Part shown: positions 36,194 through 45,605 of the stretch, piece by piece | Layout of the letters: each line of letters begins with the position of its first letter | Numbering within the stretch: the first letter of the stretch is position 1 | Translations under genes and position numbers: made by a program | The notes under the pieces: model-generated | Database searches by the model: none | Seen by the model: only the letters and a program-made list of their open reading frames with translations | Told to the model about the DNA's origin: nothing | Source of the DNA: Natrialba sp. SSL1 | GTDB taxonomy: Archaea > Halobacteriota > Halobacteria > Halobacteriales > Natrialbaceae | Assembly: GCF_001861355.1 (NCBI RefSeq) | Contig: NZ_MASN01000030.1 | Span: forward strand, 186,001 to 250,000 | DNA: 64,000 nt | Reading direction: 5' to 3'

Positions 36194-37261
36194 ATGGCTC
36201 AGGCATCCCAGGAGTTCGGTGAGTGGCCGCTAAAACGGCTGATGACGGAAGTCGTCGGCTCGGGACACAAGTCCGCCGACGACATGACTCGCGAGCAGGC
36301 ACGCGAAGCGTTCCAGCGCATCCTCGCGGGCGAACCCGACGAGACAACGCTCGGCGCGTTCTGGCTGGCGAACCGCTGGAAGCGAAACAACCCCGAAGAG
36401 CTCGCGGCCTTCACCGACGTGATGCGTGAGGAGGCCGTCGTCACCGCCGAACCCGACGCCGATCCCGTCGACTGTGGCGCGAACTACGACGGCAAGCACA
36501 CCTCCGCCCTGCTCGGCGTCGGTGCCGGCGTCGTCGCCGCGGCCGCGGGTACCCCCGTCGTCGTCCACTCCGGGGACGGCGTGCCGACCCAGAAGGAAAC
36601 CGCCTACAAGCACGTCCTCGACGAACTCGGCGTCAGGACCGAACTCGCACCCCAGGAGAGCGCCGACATGGTCGACGAGACCGGATTCGGCTTCTACTAC
36701 CAGCCCGAGTTCAACCCCGGCGTCCACGACCTCTTCGACCGGCGCGACCAGATGGGCGTCCGTACCTTCGTCAACACCATCGAAACCGTCGCCAACCCCG
36801 CGAACGCCGACGTCCACCTCGGCTCGTTCTACCACCTCGCGTTCGCGAAGAAGCTGACCGACCTGCTCAAAGAGAGCGACCAACTCGAGTACACCCGCGC
36901 GATCTTCTTCCAGGGAATGGAAGGCTACGACGACATCCGCCCGGGGTATACGAAGGTCGCCGAGTGGGACGAGGGCGAGGATCTCGCAGATTACGAGATT
37001 GAAACCGCCGAGTACGGCATGGAGATGGAGGGTGACGACCTCGCGGTCGACGACGTAACCGCTGACTCCGCCTCGATCACCGAGGCCGTCCTCGCCGGCG
37101 AGCGCGACGACCAGTTCGCCGATGCGATCGCACTCAACGGCGCGTTCCGCATGTACGCCCGCCAGGACGTCGACAGCCTCGCGGACGGGCTCGAGCGTGC
37201 CCGCGAGGTTATCGACGACGGCAGCGCCGCGGCGGTACTCGAGGACCTCCGGTCGTTCTGA
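36194..37261 (+). CDS. Anthranilate phosphoribosyltransferase-like protein (TrpD2-like)
   Basis: This 355-residue protein has the fold of nucleoside phosphorylase/TrpD enzymes: an N-terminal helical part (REAFQRILAGEPDETTLGAFW), the loop VDCGANYDGKHTSALLG, and VVVHSGDGVPTQKETAYKHVLDELG. The canonical TrpD loop GTGGD is replaced by CGANYDG. The later segment QGMEGYDDIRPGYTKV lies where TrpD has HGxxGLDE. These changes suggest the TrpD2/YbiB-like branch, not the tryptophan pathway enzyme, so a tryptophan role is doubtful. The frame opens at 36089, but ATG 36194 gives the family start. Confidence 0.82.
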   Translation: MAQASQEFGEWPLKRLMTEVVGSGHKSADDMTREQAREAFQRILAGEPDETTLGAFWLANRWKRNNPEELAAFTDVMREEAVVTAEPDADPVDCGANYDGKHTSALLGVGAGVVAAAAGTPVVVHSGDGVPTQKETAYKHVLDELGVRTELAPQESADMVDETGFGFYYQPEFNPGVHDLFDRRDQMGVRTFVNTIETVANPANADVHLGSFYHLAFAKKLTDLLKESDQLEYTRAIFFQGMEGYDDIRPGYTKVAEWDEGEDLADYEIETAEYGMEMEGDDLAVDDVTADSASITEAVLAGERDDQFADAIALNGAFRMYARQDVDSLADGLERAREVIDDGSAAAVLEDLRSF

Positions 37262-37647
37262 CCCTGCTACAATTGTTATTCTTTCCTGAGGGGTTGGAAT
37301 ACCAGTCCGAATGTACGCATGTTTTCTCCGGCTGAGTCGTTACTGTCAGTATCAGTTCCCAATCAGCGTGAATCCGCCGTCTAACACGCTTGTTTGGCCA
37401 AGTCCTACCGCTGCTGGTTTGTTGTGAGTGTACTGGGACTCGAGTACCGGTTGCAGCCGCGTCAGTCAAACCGTCGCAGCGACACCGTATCGCAACGGTC
37501 ACTGACGACAGAGCACCGGTGAAGCTGTGACCAGCAGCCAGCGTCCTCGCTGGCGTTCACCACAATTCCTGTCTGTTACGAGTTATAGTATGATAGCGAA
37601 CACAGAACAAAGTAAACACGTAATTCTGCTGTACCAGCGCGACCCCG
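37262..37647. other. Intergenic region between convergent genes
   Basis: No gene is supported here. The stretch has AT-rich patches (ACAATTGTTATTCTTTCC near 37269; GTTATAGTATGATAGC near 37582) and no strong palindrome. It separates the metabolic region from the taxis island. Confidence 0.4.
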
Positions 37648-38382
37648 TTAGCGGTCGTCGGTCGACTGGGAGCGATCACCCGACCGCGATCGGCGAGCGC
37701 CGTCAGTGGACGACGTTCGTCCAGTGGTACTCGAGTTCCCCGTGGACTGACGCTGGTTCTGGGTGTTGCTCCGGTTCGATGCACTTCCCTCGTTTGGTGC
37801 TGTCTCTCCGTCGCCGGCCGAGTCGTCGCTGTCGGTGTCATCGTCTGCATCACCGCCACTGTCGCTCTCCTCGTCCTGCAAGTCGGTGTCTGTTTGGGTC
37901 CGTCTGATCTTGGCCATCGAGCGGCCGAAGATCGAGCGACCGTCGCCGAACAGGCTCTGGACGCCGTCGTCCGAGTCGCGCTGTGCTGCACGGTGGCGTT
38001 CAAGCAGCCCTGGTTTCCGGAGGCTCTCTGTGCTGTCGGCGGGCGGACTATCGATGTCGACGCCGCGAATCGCGTCCGGCAGTGTATCGTCTGTTTCCTC
38101 CGTCTCTGTGGCCTCGATGATCGTCTGATCCTCGACCAGTTCCTGCCAGATCTCTCTGGGCGGCTGGCTCGACAGGTTGGCCGCCTCGTCGCGGCCCTTC
38201 TGATAGGCGAGATTGACGAAACTCTCGTCGTAGGTCGTCTCGACCTGATTCGTCAACCGATCGAGTTCGTCGGTGTACGTATCGCCGAGACGTACTGCGA
38301 CGCCGAGGGCGTAGGCCCGTTCGACGACCTCCTCGCGGCCGTCGATCGACTCCCAGTCCGTGCCGAAGCTCTTGTCGTACAT
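37648..38382 (-). CDS. Acidic protein encoded with a RAD55-like ATPase in the taxis cluster, unknown function
   Basis: This 244-residue protein has a helical, conserved-looking N-terminal half (residues 1-125, starting MYDKSFGTDWESIDGREEV) and a disordered C-terminal half rich in Asp, Ser, Thr, Asn and Gln. It starts only 5 bases after the RAD55-like ATPase gene, so both lie in one operon. Haloarchaeal annotations often call this type Htr-like without proof. No membrane helix or signalling domain is visible here. Confidence 0.68.
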   Translation of the reverse strand: MYDKSFGTDWESIDGREEVVERAYALGVAVRLGDTYTDELDRLTNQVETTYDESFVNLAYQKGRDEAANLSSQPPREIWQELVEDQTIIEATETEETDDTLPDAIRGVDIDSPPADSTESLRKPGLLERHRAAQRDSDDGVQSLFGDGRSIFGRSMAKIRRTQTDTDLQDEESDSGGDADDDTDSDDSAGDGETAPNEGSASNRSNTQNQRQSTGNSSTTGRTSSTDGARRSRSGDRSQSTDDR

Positions 38383-38387
38383 CGAAC

Positions 38388-39098
38388 TCAGGTCTGGATC
38401 TTCGTGCTCGGATCGACTTGCAATCCGCGGTTCGTGAACTCGACTCCACGAATATCACAGTCGATCTCCGTCCCGCGCATCTTGATGATCTGTACCCCCC
38501 GCGTCATCCCACCCGCTTCCAGATAGTTGTGCATGAAGACGACCCCGTGGGCCAGGTAGTGGCCGTCAGAGTAGGACGACGGATCCGTCATCTCCGAAAT
38601 CAAGATGACCGTCGCGTCGGCGCGCTTTAGCTTCGTCAGGAACTTGATCAGCGCGTTCAGGTCGTCAGAGAAGTAGTACTCGAGTAACATCGTCGAGTCG
38701 ATAACCAGCCGGTCGACGTCGCGCGATTCGACGAAGGCGACGAGTTGGTTCGAGAGGTTTTCGACGTTCGATGGGAAGTCCCCGGAGCTTCGCGACGAGG
38801 ACGAGAAGAGTCGCTGTGCTTCCTTGTCGAAGACGTTGAGCACCTTCACGTGGCCGGAGCTGACGGCCTTGTCGAAGCCGAACTCGTAGTTGGCCATGTC
38901 CGAGACGAGTTCCTGCTGGGACTCGTGGAGGGTCAGAAACAGCGTCGTCTCCCCGTCAATCGCACCCTTGGTCACGAACTGTGAGCAGAACGTCGTCTTC
39001 CCGCTGCCGGGCGGGCCGCTGATGACGTACAGGCGGTCTTTCAAGAGCCCGCCGCTGAGCAGTTCGTCGAACCCCGGTACACCCGATGGAATTCGCAT
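38388..39098 (-). CDS. RAD55/KaiC-like RecA-superfamily ATPase
   Basis: This 236-residue single-domain ATPase has Walker A GPPGSGKTT at about residues 29-37 and Walker B-like RLVIDSTMLL near 132. The IPSGVPGFDELLSGGLLKDRLYVISG start is typical of KaiC/RAD55/ArlH relatives. It is distinct from arlH at 59.8-60.5 kb. It is followed immediately by the acidic protein gene and preceded by cheD, so a role in taxis signalling or array assembly is possible. Confidence 0.85.
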   Translation of the reverse strand: MRIPSGVPGFDELLSGGLLKDRLYVISGPPGSGKTTFCSQFVTKGAIDGETTLFLTLHESQQELVSDMANYEFGFDKAVSSGHVKVLNVFDKEAQRLFSSSSRSSGDFPSNVENLSNQLVAFVESRDVDRLVIDSTMLLEYYFSDDLNALIKFLTKLKRADATVILISEMTDPSSYSDGHYLAHGVVFMHNYLEAGGMTRGVQIIKMRGTEIDCDIRGVEFTNRGLQVDPSTKIQT

Positions 39099-39193
39099 TG
39101 TCGGGAATCAGGAACGTACCGACTAAATAAATTCTGGCGGCCGTCTTTCACGCCATTCGACAGTTTGGATGCCGCAGACGCCGCCGACAGCCG

Positions 39194-39811
39194 TCAGAGT
39201 TGCCGAACATCGCCGTTCGCACTCGTCACCGTCAACGTCCCGGTCGACGGATCGAACGCGAGCGACCGCCCGTGGTAGCCGCCGACATCAGTCTCGCGGA
39301 TCTGGATGTGGGCGGCCTCAAGTTCGGTCGTGACGGCTTCGATGTTTCGCTCGCCGATCGTGGCGGTGAGCTGGGTGTCGAGCATCGCCGCGCCGCCGGC
39401 GACTTTGGCCCACGAGCGGGCGGGCGTGCCCCCGAGGTCGCGAAATGACTCGAGCATGGACTCGAAGCCGGTGTCGGCGAACTTCGCGTCTGGGTGGGTG
39501 CCGTTCGCGTCGGCGGCGGCTGGAAGCATGAAGTGGAGGAGGCCGCTGACGCCGGCGCGGTCGTCGTGGATTGCGACGCCGATACAGGAGCCGAGCCCGC
39601 TGGTTTTGAGCGTCGTCTCGTCGTCCGTAAGCGCGTAGTCGGCGATGCCAACGGGAATCGCGCCGGTGTCGTCGGGTGCTGAAGAGCGGTCTGCAGAATC
39701 GGGGTCTGTACGCAGGGTCGCGATAATCTCTTCTGTGATGTCCTCGGTTGACGGCGTCTCCGCTCGTTCTGGTGTGGAGTGGTCCCGACCGAGTCTCTTT
39801 TTATCCGTCAT
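39194..39811 (-). CDS. cheD: Chemoreceptor glutamine deamidase CheD
   Basis: This 205-residue protein has the CheD active-site Cys76 in GLGSCIGVAIHD and His93 in GLLHFML, with a GGAAML segment further on. CheD deamidates Gln residues on chemotaxis receptors and interacts with CheC. The first 50 residues are an acidic extension beyond the family core. It lies downstream of cheA in the same direction, 92 bases away. Confidence 0.93.
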   Translation of the reverse strand: MTDKKRLGRDHSTPERAETPSTEDITEEIIATLRTDPDSADRSSAPDDTGAIPVGIADYALTDDETTLKTSGLGSCIGVAIHDDRAGVSGLLHFMLPAAADANGTHPDAKFADTGFESMLESFRDLGGTPARSWAKVAGGAAMLDTQLTATIGERNIEAVTTELEAAHIQIRETDVGGYHGRSLAFDPSTGTLTVTSANGDVRQL

Positions 39812-39903
39812 AGTCTGAATTGGTGGTTGTTCGGTTCCCGCAGTGTGCCACCACCCACACCTGTTGTCTGTGCCGCCGCCGTACTCGAGTACGATGGGCG
39901 TTG

Positions 39904-41916
39904 CTACAGCGTATCCACGTCGAGGATCATCACGACTTCTCCCTCGCCGAGCACCGAGGCCCCGCTGATTCCGGGTGCACCGCTCAGGACGCCTTCGAAC
40001 GGCTTGATGACGACCTCTTCTTGCCCCATCACGTCGGAGCAGCGCAGACAGACCTGCCTGACGCTGTCTTTGATGCGAACGACCATGTCGTCCTCGTCGG
40101 GTTCGGTGTCGGGGACGTCGAGGCGGTCGCCAAGCGAGAGCAGCGGATACACGTCGCCGTCGTGGGTGACGGTCTGTCGGCCTTCGACGGATTCGATATC
40201 GACATCCTCGAACTCGGAGATTTCGTCGATGTTCTTGATCGGAACGCCGTAGGTCTCGTCGCCGACCGTCACGAACAGGACGCGGACGATTGCCACGCTG
40301 ACGGGCAACATCAGCGTGATCTCGGTTCCCTCGTCGGGTTCGCTCTCGACGTTGATCGAGCCGTCGACGCCGCGGACGACCTGGTTGACCACGTCCATCC
40401 CGACGCCGCGGCCGCTGACCTCAGTCACCTCGTCGGTCGTCGAGAAGCCGGGGTGGAAGATGAGGTCGTACACCTCGGAGTCGTCGAGTAGCTTGACCTC
40501 TTCTTCAGCCATTACACCCTTCTCGACCGCCTTGGACCGAATCTTCTCGACGTCGAGGCCGCCACCGTCGTCTTTCACCGTCACGGAGACGCGGTCGCGT
40601 TCGCGCTCGCCGATGAGTTTGATCGTCCCCTCGCGGGACTTGCCCTTCCGCTCGCGCTCCTCGGGCGATTCGATCCCGTGGTCGACCGCGTTCCGGATGA
40701 GGTGCATCAGCGGGTCGCCCAGTTCGTTCAGGATCGAGCGATCCATCTCGATGTCGACACCCTCCATCTGGAAGTCGATCTCCTTGCCCTGATCGCGCGA
40801 GATGTCGCGGACGACCCGCGGGAAGTTGCCGACGATCTTCTTCAGCGGCACCAGCCGGATCTCGAGTACCGTATCCTGCAGACTGGCCGTGATCTTGCCG
40901 TGCTCCTCGAGTTCGTCTTCGGCTTCGACCAGTTCGTTGTCCTCGATGATCTTGCGGAGCTTGATCCGGCTCGTGACCATCTCTTCGACCTGGTTGTAGA
41001 GCTGGTCGACCTGTTCGACGTCGACACGGATCGACTCGACTTCCTTACTGCTGTGGGTGACGTTCGAACTGCTCCCTGCCGAATCGTCGGACTCGGCATC
41101 GGCGTCGTCCGAATCGTCTGCATCCGCCGTCACCGCGTCGATAATGTCGCCCGTTACGTCCGTGACGCTGGCACCCTCGACGTACCGGTTGTCGTCGAAG
41201 AACGCCTCGACGGCCTCGTTGTCTGCGTCGTCGCCCGTCGCCGTCACGTAGGCGTCGAAGACCGCATCGAACTCACCCGCCTCGATCGTCTCGTTCGTCG
41301 GCACCGTCCGCAGTAACTCGTACTCGTCACCGGCCGCATCGATGACGAACATCGCGTCGACCTGCGGCGAGCCACTGTCATCTAACTCGAGTGCCGCCCG
41401 GTAGACGGCGGTGTCGGACTCGAGTGCCTCGATGTCGACGTCGTCTGCGAGGTCTTCGAGCGGGACGTCGCGGTCGGTGTCGACGGCGTCGTCGCCAGTC
41501 GATTCGTCGGTCGTCCCTGCGGTCTCACCCGGCGCGGACTCGCCACCTTCGATCGACGCGCGGATCGCCTCGATCGTCTCCTCGGGGTCGGTGTTCGTCT
41601 CGCCGGTGTCCGAGATTTCCTCGACCATCTGGGCGAGGTGGTCGACGCCGTTGAAGATGAGGTCCATCCGTTCGGGGGTGACCTCGAGTTCGCCGTCGCG
41701 AATGCAGTCGAGCAGGTCTTCGATCGCGTGAGCGAGGTTGCTCGCCGTCGTATAGCCCATCACGCCGAAGTTCCCTTTCAGGTTGTGTGCGACGCGGAAC
41801 ACCGTCTCGATGGCGTCCGAACTCCCAGGGTCGTCCTCGAGGTCGAGCAGTGCGTTGTTCAACTTCTGGATGTCTTCCTGGCTCTCCTGGACGAAGGTGC
41901 TGGTCGCGTCGCTCAC
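39904..41916 (-). CDS. cheA: Chemotaxis histidine kinase CheA
   Basis: This 670-residue kinase phosphorylates CheY and CheB in response to transducers. Domains in order are an HPt domain with phospho-acceptor His44 (RVAHNLKG), an acidic linker with a possible P2-like region at about 165-265, the P3 dimerisation region, the HATPase domain (HLIRNAVDHGIES, DDGGGLD, GRGVGMDVV), and a CheW-like P5 domain at the end. The start is GTG 41916, whose bases overlap the cheB stop as GTGA. This implies coupled translation, and the next upstream GTG (41925) is less likely. Confidence 0.96.
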   Translation of the reverse strand: MSDATSTFVQESQEDIQKLNNALLDLEDDPGSSDAIETVFRVAHNLKGNFGVMGYTTASNLAHAIEDLLDCIRDGELEVTPERMDLIFNGVDHLAQMVEEISDTGETNTDPEETIEAIRASIEGGESAPGETAGTTDESTGDDAVDTDRDVPLEDLADDVDIEALESDTAVYRAALELDDSGSPQVDAMFVIDAAGDEYELLRTVPTNETIEAGEFDAVFDAYVTATGDDADNEAVEAFFDDNRYVEGASVTDVTGDIIDAVTADADDSDDADAESDDSAGSSSNVTHSSKEVESIRVDVEQVDQLYNQVEEMVTSRIKLRKIIEDNELVEAEDELEEHGKITASLQDTVLEIRLVPLKKIVGNFPRVVRDISRDQGKEIDFQMEGVDIEMDRSILNELGDPLMHLIRNAVDHGIESPEERERKGKSREGTIKLIGERERDRVSVTVKDDGGGLDVEKIRSKAVEKGVMAEEEVKLLDDSEVYDLIFHPGFSTTDEVTEVSGRGVGMDVVNQVVRGVDGSINVESEPDEGTEITLMLPVSVAIVRVLFVTVGDETYGVPIKNIDEISEFEDVDIESVEGRQTVTHDGDVYPLLSLGDRLDVPDTEPDEDDMVVRIKDSVRQVCLRCSDVMGQEEVVIKPFEGVLSGAPGISGASVLGEGEVVMILDVDTL

Positions 41917-42962
41917 GCGGACCACCCCCGGAAGGCGTTGGTGATGCCCTCGGCGATGCGGTCCTTCGGGAGCACCATGTCGACGTCGACTTCCTCGGCT
42001 GCCACCTTCGGCATGCCGTAGACGCGCGAGGTCGCCTCATCCTGGACGAGCGCCTTCCCGCCGGCGTCTTTGATCGCGGCGAGGCCGGCTGCGCCGTCGG
42101 CACCCATCCCGGTCAGAATCACACCGGTGAGATTGCCGGTGACCGTTTCGGCTGCGGTTTCCATCGTTACGTCGATGGCGGGCCTGACGTTATGGCGTTT
42201 GGGGCCGTTGTCGTGAGAGACGGTCAGTTGCCCGTTCCGTTCGTTGGTCACTCGTAGGTGTGAGCCGCCCTTCGCCAGGACGCCCTCGCCAGGGCCGACG
42301 GTGTCTCCCTCTCGGGCCTGCCTGAAATCGTACGCCGTTCGTTCGTTGAGCCGTTTCGCGAATCGCTCTGTGTAATGATCTGCCATGTGTTGGACTACAA
42401 GTACGCGGAGGCCTGCCCGCTGTGGAAGCTCGGACAGCACTTGTTCGACGACCCGCGGGCCGCCGGTCGATGCACCGATGACGAGCGTCGGATCGCAGGG
42501 GAACTCGGAACTGACGCTGATCGTCCGGGACTGGTCCTCGCTGACCCGGCCCGTCTCCATCCCTGCAACGTCCGCTTCCGCGACCGCACGGACGCGGTCG
42601 ACGATCGTCTCCTGCTGGGACCAGATGTTGACCGAGCCGTCGCCCGACGGCTTCGCCAGAAAGTCGACCGCACCGGCGTCCAGTGCGTCGAACGTCGCAT
42701 CCGCGTTGCGCGTCGTCTGCGAGCTGATAACCAGCATCGGAATCGGGTTCTCGGCCATCACCTGTTCGATCACTTCGTGGCCCGTCAGTCCGGGCATCTG
42801 AATGTCGATCGTCGCCACGTCTGGATCGTGGCGCTCGATGAGTTCGACCGCCTCGACGCCGTCTTTGGCACGGGCGACGACGGTGATGCCACCATCCTCC
42901 AGAATCTTTCCGAGCGTCTCGCGCATCACCGCCGAGTCGTCTGCGATTACTGCATCGACCAT
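41913..42962 (-). CDS. cheB: Protein-glutamate methylesterase CheB
   Basis: This 349-residue response regulator has a receiver domain (acidic pair DD at 8-9, phospho-acceptor Asp53 in ATIDIQMPG) and a methylesterase domain. The esterase triad is visible as Ser in GASTGGP, His in VVQHMADHYT, and Asp in GMGADGAAG. It removes methyl groups from transducers for adaptation. It overlaps cheA by four bases. Confidence 0.96.
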   Translation of the reverse strand: MVDAVIADDSAVMRETLGKILEDGGITVVARAKDGVEAVELIERHDPDVATIDIQMPGLTGHEVIEQVMAENPIPMLVISSQTTRNADATFDALDAGAVDFLAKPSGDGSVNIWSQQETIVDRVRAVAEADVAGMETGRVSEDQSRTISVSSEFPCDPTLVIGASTGGPRVVEQVLSELPQRAGLRVLVVQHMADHYTERFAKRLNERTAYDFRQAREGDTVGPGEGVLAKGGSHLRVTNERNGQLTVSHDNGPKRHNVRPAIDVTMETAAETVTGNLTGVILTGMGADGAAGLAAIKDAGGKALVQDEATSRVYGMPKVAAEEVDVDMVLPKDRIAEGITNAFRGWSA

Positions 42963-43324
42963 CAGGTGTCCTCCCGCGACCCGGAGGTGTGGCCCGGTAG
43001 ATTCGATTTCGATACTCGTCCGCTGGGCCGTCCGGAGTCAGCTCCGATGTCACACTCTTGCTCCCCAGTACGCTGTCCCAACGCGTTGAGCGCCCCCGCT
43101 TCGATTCGCCCCGCCCGACGAGCACCAAGACAATCCGTCGCGTCGCCGGCCTCGACGGCGTCGGCGCTCGATCCGTTCACTGCCATGGCACTGGTTTGTA
43201 ATGATCCCCGCATAAAGCGTTCGGCCGGACCGGCCGTCGAGCGCCGCTCGATCCGACGAAAGCCACGCTCTCACCCCCACTGGCCGTGTGAGTTATGTAG
43301 GCAGAGTTGAAACGACTCACTCGA
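42963..43324. other. Divergent intergenic region between cheB and parA
   Basis: An 83-codon frame on the minus strand (43213 to 42962) ends in TGATG on the cheB start, but its composition is not typical of haloarchaeal protein and I do not call it. The region should hold divergent promoters; AAGCGCTTTATGCG-like sequence near 43205-43220 on the minus strand could be a TATA element. Confidence 0.35.
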
Positions 43325-44119
43325 ATGGCGGGAGCTGCTCGGCTGTGTGTGACAAATCAGAAAGGAGGCGTCGGCAAGACGACCGTCGCGATCAACCTCG
43401 CGGGTGCGCTGAACGAACTCGGACGTGACGTCCTCTTCGTCGATCTCGATCCGCAGGGGAACGCGACCGAAGGACTCGGCCTGCTCGAGGCCTACGACGC
43501 CGAACCGCCGTCGCTACTCGACGCGCTCGTCGAGCCGGCGGCTGTCGACTGTGACGAACTCGTCTCCACTCACCCGGAGATGGACGTCGTCACGAGCAAC
43601 GTCGACATGAACGCCGCCGAGTCTACGCTCGTCCAGGAACCGGACGGCGAGACGCGACTCGACGCGCTCCTCGATCGACTCGAGACTGCAGGCGGGTACG
43701 ACGTCACCGTCGTCGACTGCTCGCCCCACCTCGGTCTCCTGACCGACAACGCGCTGTACGCGACGGAGAACCTCGTAATTCCCGCGCTCGCCGAACCGAC
43801 GAGCAAGCGGTCACTCGAGTTACTCTTCGATTACGTCGGGGCGCTGGAGATGGACCACGACGTGACGATCGAGCCGCAGGCGCTGGTGGCGAACCGGATC
43901 GAGAACACGCGAGCGGCGACGGAGATGCTCGAGTGGTTCGACGAGGCGCTGCCGGACGTGCCGCTGTATCGGATCCGAAAGCGTGTGGCGTTGCAGCGGG
44001 CGTTCGCGTCGGGGAAATCGGTGTTTGCGGTGGAGGAAGAGACGGATATGAGCGCGGTGTTCACGGAGATGGCCGAGCAGCTAGACGAGCAGTTGCCGAG
44101 ACAGGAGATTCCAGCATGA
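43325..44119 (+). CDS. ParA-family ATPase coupled to cheW
   Basis: This 264-residue protein has the deviant Walker A KGGVGKTT near residue 13-20, the FVDLDPQGN motif, and VVDCSPHLGLLTDN (Walker B), with two helical regions toward the C-terminus. ParA ATPases move cargo over the nucleoid or poles; relatives in bacteria place chemoreceptor arrays. The gene overlaps cheW by ATGA, and no parB is visible. Start ATG 43325 is used in place of TTG 43307. Confidence 0.92.
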   Translation: MAGAARLCVTNQKGGVGKTTVAINLAGALNELGRDVLFVDLDPQGNATEGLGLLEAYDAEPPSLLDALVEPAAVDCDELVSTHPEMDVVTSNVDMNAAESTLVQEPDGETRLDALLDRLETAGGYDVTVVDCSPHLGLLTDNALYATENLVIPALAEPTSKRSLELLFDYVGALEMDHDVTIEPQALVANRIENTRAATEMLEWFDEALPDVPLYRIRKRVALQRAFASGKSVFAVEEETDMSAVFTEMAEQLDEQLPRQEIPA

Positions 44120-45282
44120 CTGACGACAGAGCACGTCGACTACGGGAGATGCGCAACCGTGCGGCTGGTGGAGCACGTGAGACAGCGGAGAGTGAGGAGA
44201 CTGAAGAAACAGCGGTAACTGAGAAAACTGAGGAGACGGGGGAAACTGGAAAAACAGGGGCAACTGAGGAAACCGAGGAGACAACAGCGCAAGGCGAGGC
44301 GGACGAGACCGCGGCGGAAGCGCCGTCTGCGGACGACGACAGCGCAGATAGCGGTACCGAATCAGCAGGCGAACGCGACGGGCCAGCAACGAGCGGCGAC
44401 GGGACCGCGGCTGACAGTGATGATGGTCACGTCGACAGCCAGCAGACGGTAGACGCTCCTTCCGAGGCAGAACAGGAATCGGACACGGCCGATTCGGAGA
44501 CTGGTGCGGTGGAAACCGTCGAGCCCGCAGCTGCCGACGCGTCGGCAGAGACGGACGACGGCGATGTCTCGCTCTCGTTCAACGAGGGCGACTCGGTCTC
44601 CGACGCCGGGCCGAACGCCAACGCGGGCGGGCCGCTCGCCGCACTCGGCGGTGCCGTCGCCAGCCAGTCAACCGTCGCCGAACTCACGGGAACCGGCGCA
44701 GAACCGACCGTCGACGGCTCCGCGACGATGGCTGACGCCGAGGGGTACGGCGACGCGACCGCCGCGCGCAAGGACGCCATGTTCGAGCAGGGCAACACGC
44801 TGATCCACTCGACGCACGACGGCGAGTCGACGATCCAGATGCTCGAGTTCTACCTGAACGAGAACCGCTACGCCATCGAGATCGACCGGATCAGCGCCAT
44901 CGTCGAGATGAAAGACATCACGCGCTTCCCGCGCGGCCCCACCGCAATCGACGGTGTGACGGACCTCCGCGGCGAGATCACGGGCGTCCTCGATCCGACG
45001 ACGATGCTCGATGTCGAGCACAACGAACTGTCCGACGATCAGTACATCGTCGTCCTGGAACGCGGCGACGACAAACAGAAACTCGGCGTTCGCGTGACCG
45101 ACGTTTCGCAGGCTGTGACGTATCACGATAGCCAGATCGACGAGACGGGCAGCGTCATGGACGCCGCCGGCGACCACCAACACGAGTGCGTTCGCGGCAT
45201 CATCAAGAAGCAGGACGACGACGACCGGACGACGCTCGTCGCCTGGCTCGATATCGACGAACTCATCGCGAACATCGACTGA
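44116..45282 (+). CDS. cheW: CheW adaptor with a 230-residue disordered N-terminus
   Basis: This 388-residue protein ends in a CheW domain at about 240-385 (MLEFYLNENRYAIEI, ITRFPRGPTAIDGVTDLRGEITGVLD). CheW links transducers to CheA. It is preceded by a long Glu/Thr/Ala/Asp-rich segment, with tandem EET/KTEET repeats at about residues 22-60, that no normal CheW of about 150 residues has. The start overlaps the parA stop. The disordered arm could be a tether recognised by the ParA, which is a guess from gene coupling. Confidence 0.9.
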   Translation: MTDDRARRLREMRNRAAGGARETAESEETEETAVTEKTEETGETGKTGATEETEETTAQGEADETAAEAPSADDDSADSGTESAGERDGPATSGDGTAADSDDGHVDSQQTVDAPSEAEQESDTADSETGAVETVEPAAADASAETDDGDVSLSFNEGDSVSDAGPNANAGGPLAALGGAVASQSTVAELTGTGAEPTVDGSATMADAEGYGDATAARKDAMFEQGNTLIHSTHDGESTIQMLEFYLNENRYAIEIDRISAIVEMKDITRFPRGPTAIDGVTDLRGEITGVLDPTTMLDVEHNELSDDQYIVVLERGDDKQKLGVRVTDVSQAVTYHDSQIDETGSVMDAAGDHQHECVRGIIKKQDDDDRTTLVAWLDIDELIANID

Positions 45283-45573
45283 GACGGACTACTTGAAGTC
45301 AGTTCCGGCCCGACCGCGAGCCGTCCTGCGGTCGGATCGGCAAATCGGTACAGCAGACCGTATGACGCCTCGCTCGTCGATTCGGTCGTCTTCGTGCTCG
45401 GTTTGTTGGCCGATGCAATCGTCTTCGGTTTCGTTTTGCTGGCCGAGCCTGCGTAACCGTTCACCGAGAAACTGTTGCGTTCCGTACTGATCGCTGCATC
45501 CGTCCCGACTCTCAAACCACCGTATATGACTGTTGTGGCCGCCAAACCGCCCGCTTCTTCGAATCTGCAAAAA
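45283..45573. other. Intergenic region before the HemAT-like gene
   Basis: No gene is supported here. Frames exist on both strands but lack haloarchaeal codon and residue character. The last 30 bases hold the promoter described separately. Confidence 0.4.
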
Positions 45574-45585
45574 CACTTATTTAGC
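45574..45585 (+). promoter_or_regulatory. TATA box of the heme-less HemAT paralogue
   Basis: CACTTATTTAGC is centred about 26 bases before ATG 45606. The promoter looks intact although the gene is frameshifted. Confidence 0.6.
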
Positions 45586-45605
45586 TGACTCTCACTGTCA
45601 CCACT

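Noticed and set aside
42962-43213. An 83-codon minus-strand frame ending in TGATG on the cheB start
   Set aside because: The overlap looks like coupling, but the residue composition (Arg/Gly/Ser with little Asp/Glu pattern) does not resemble haloarchaeal proteins and no motif is visible.
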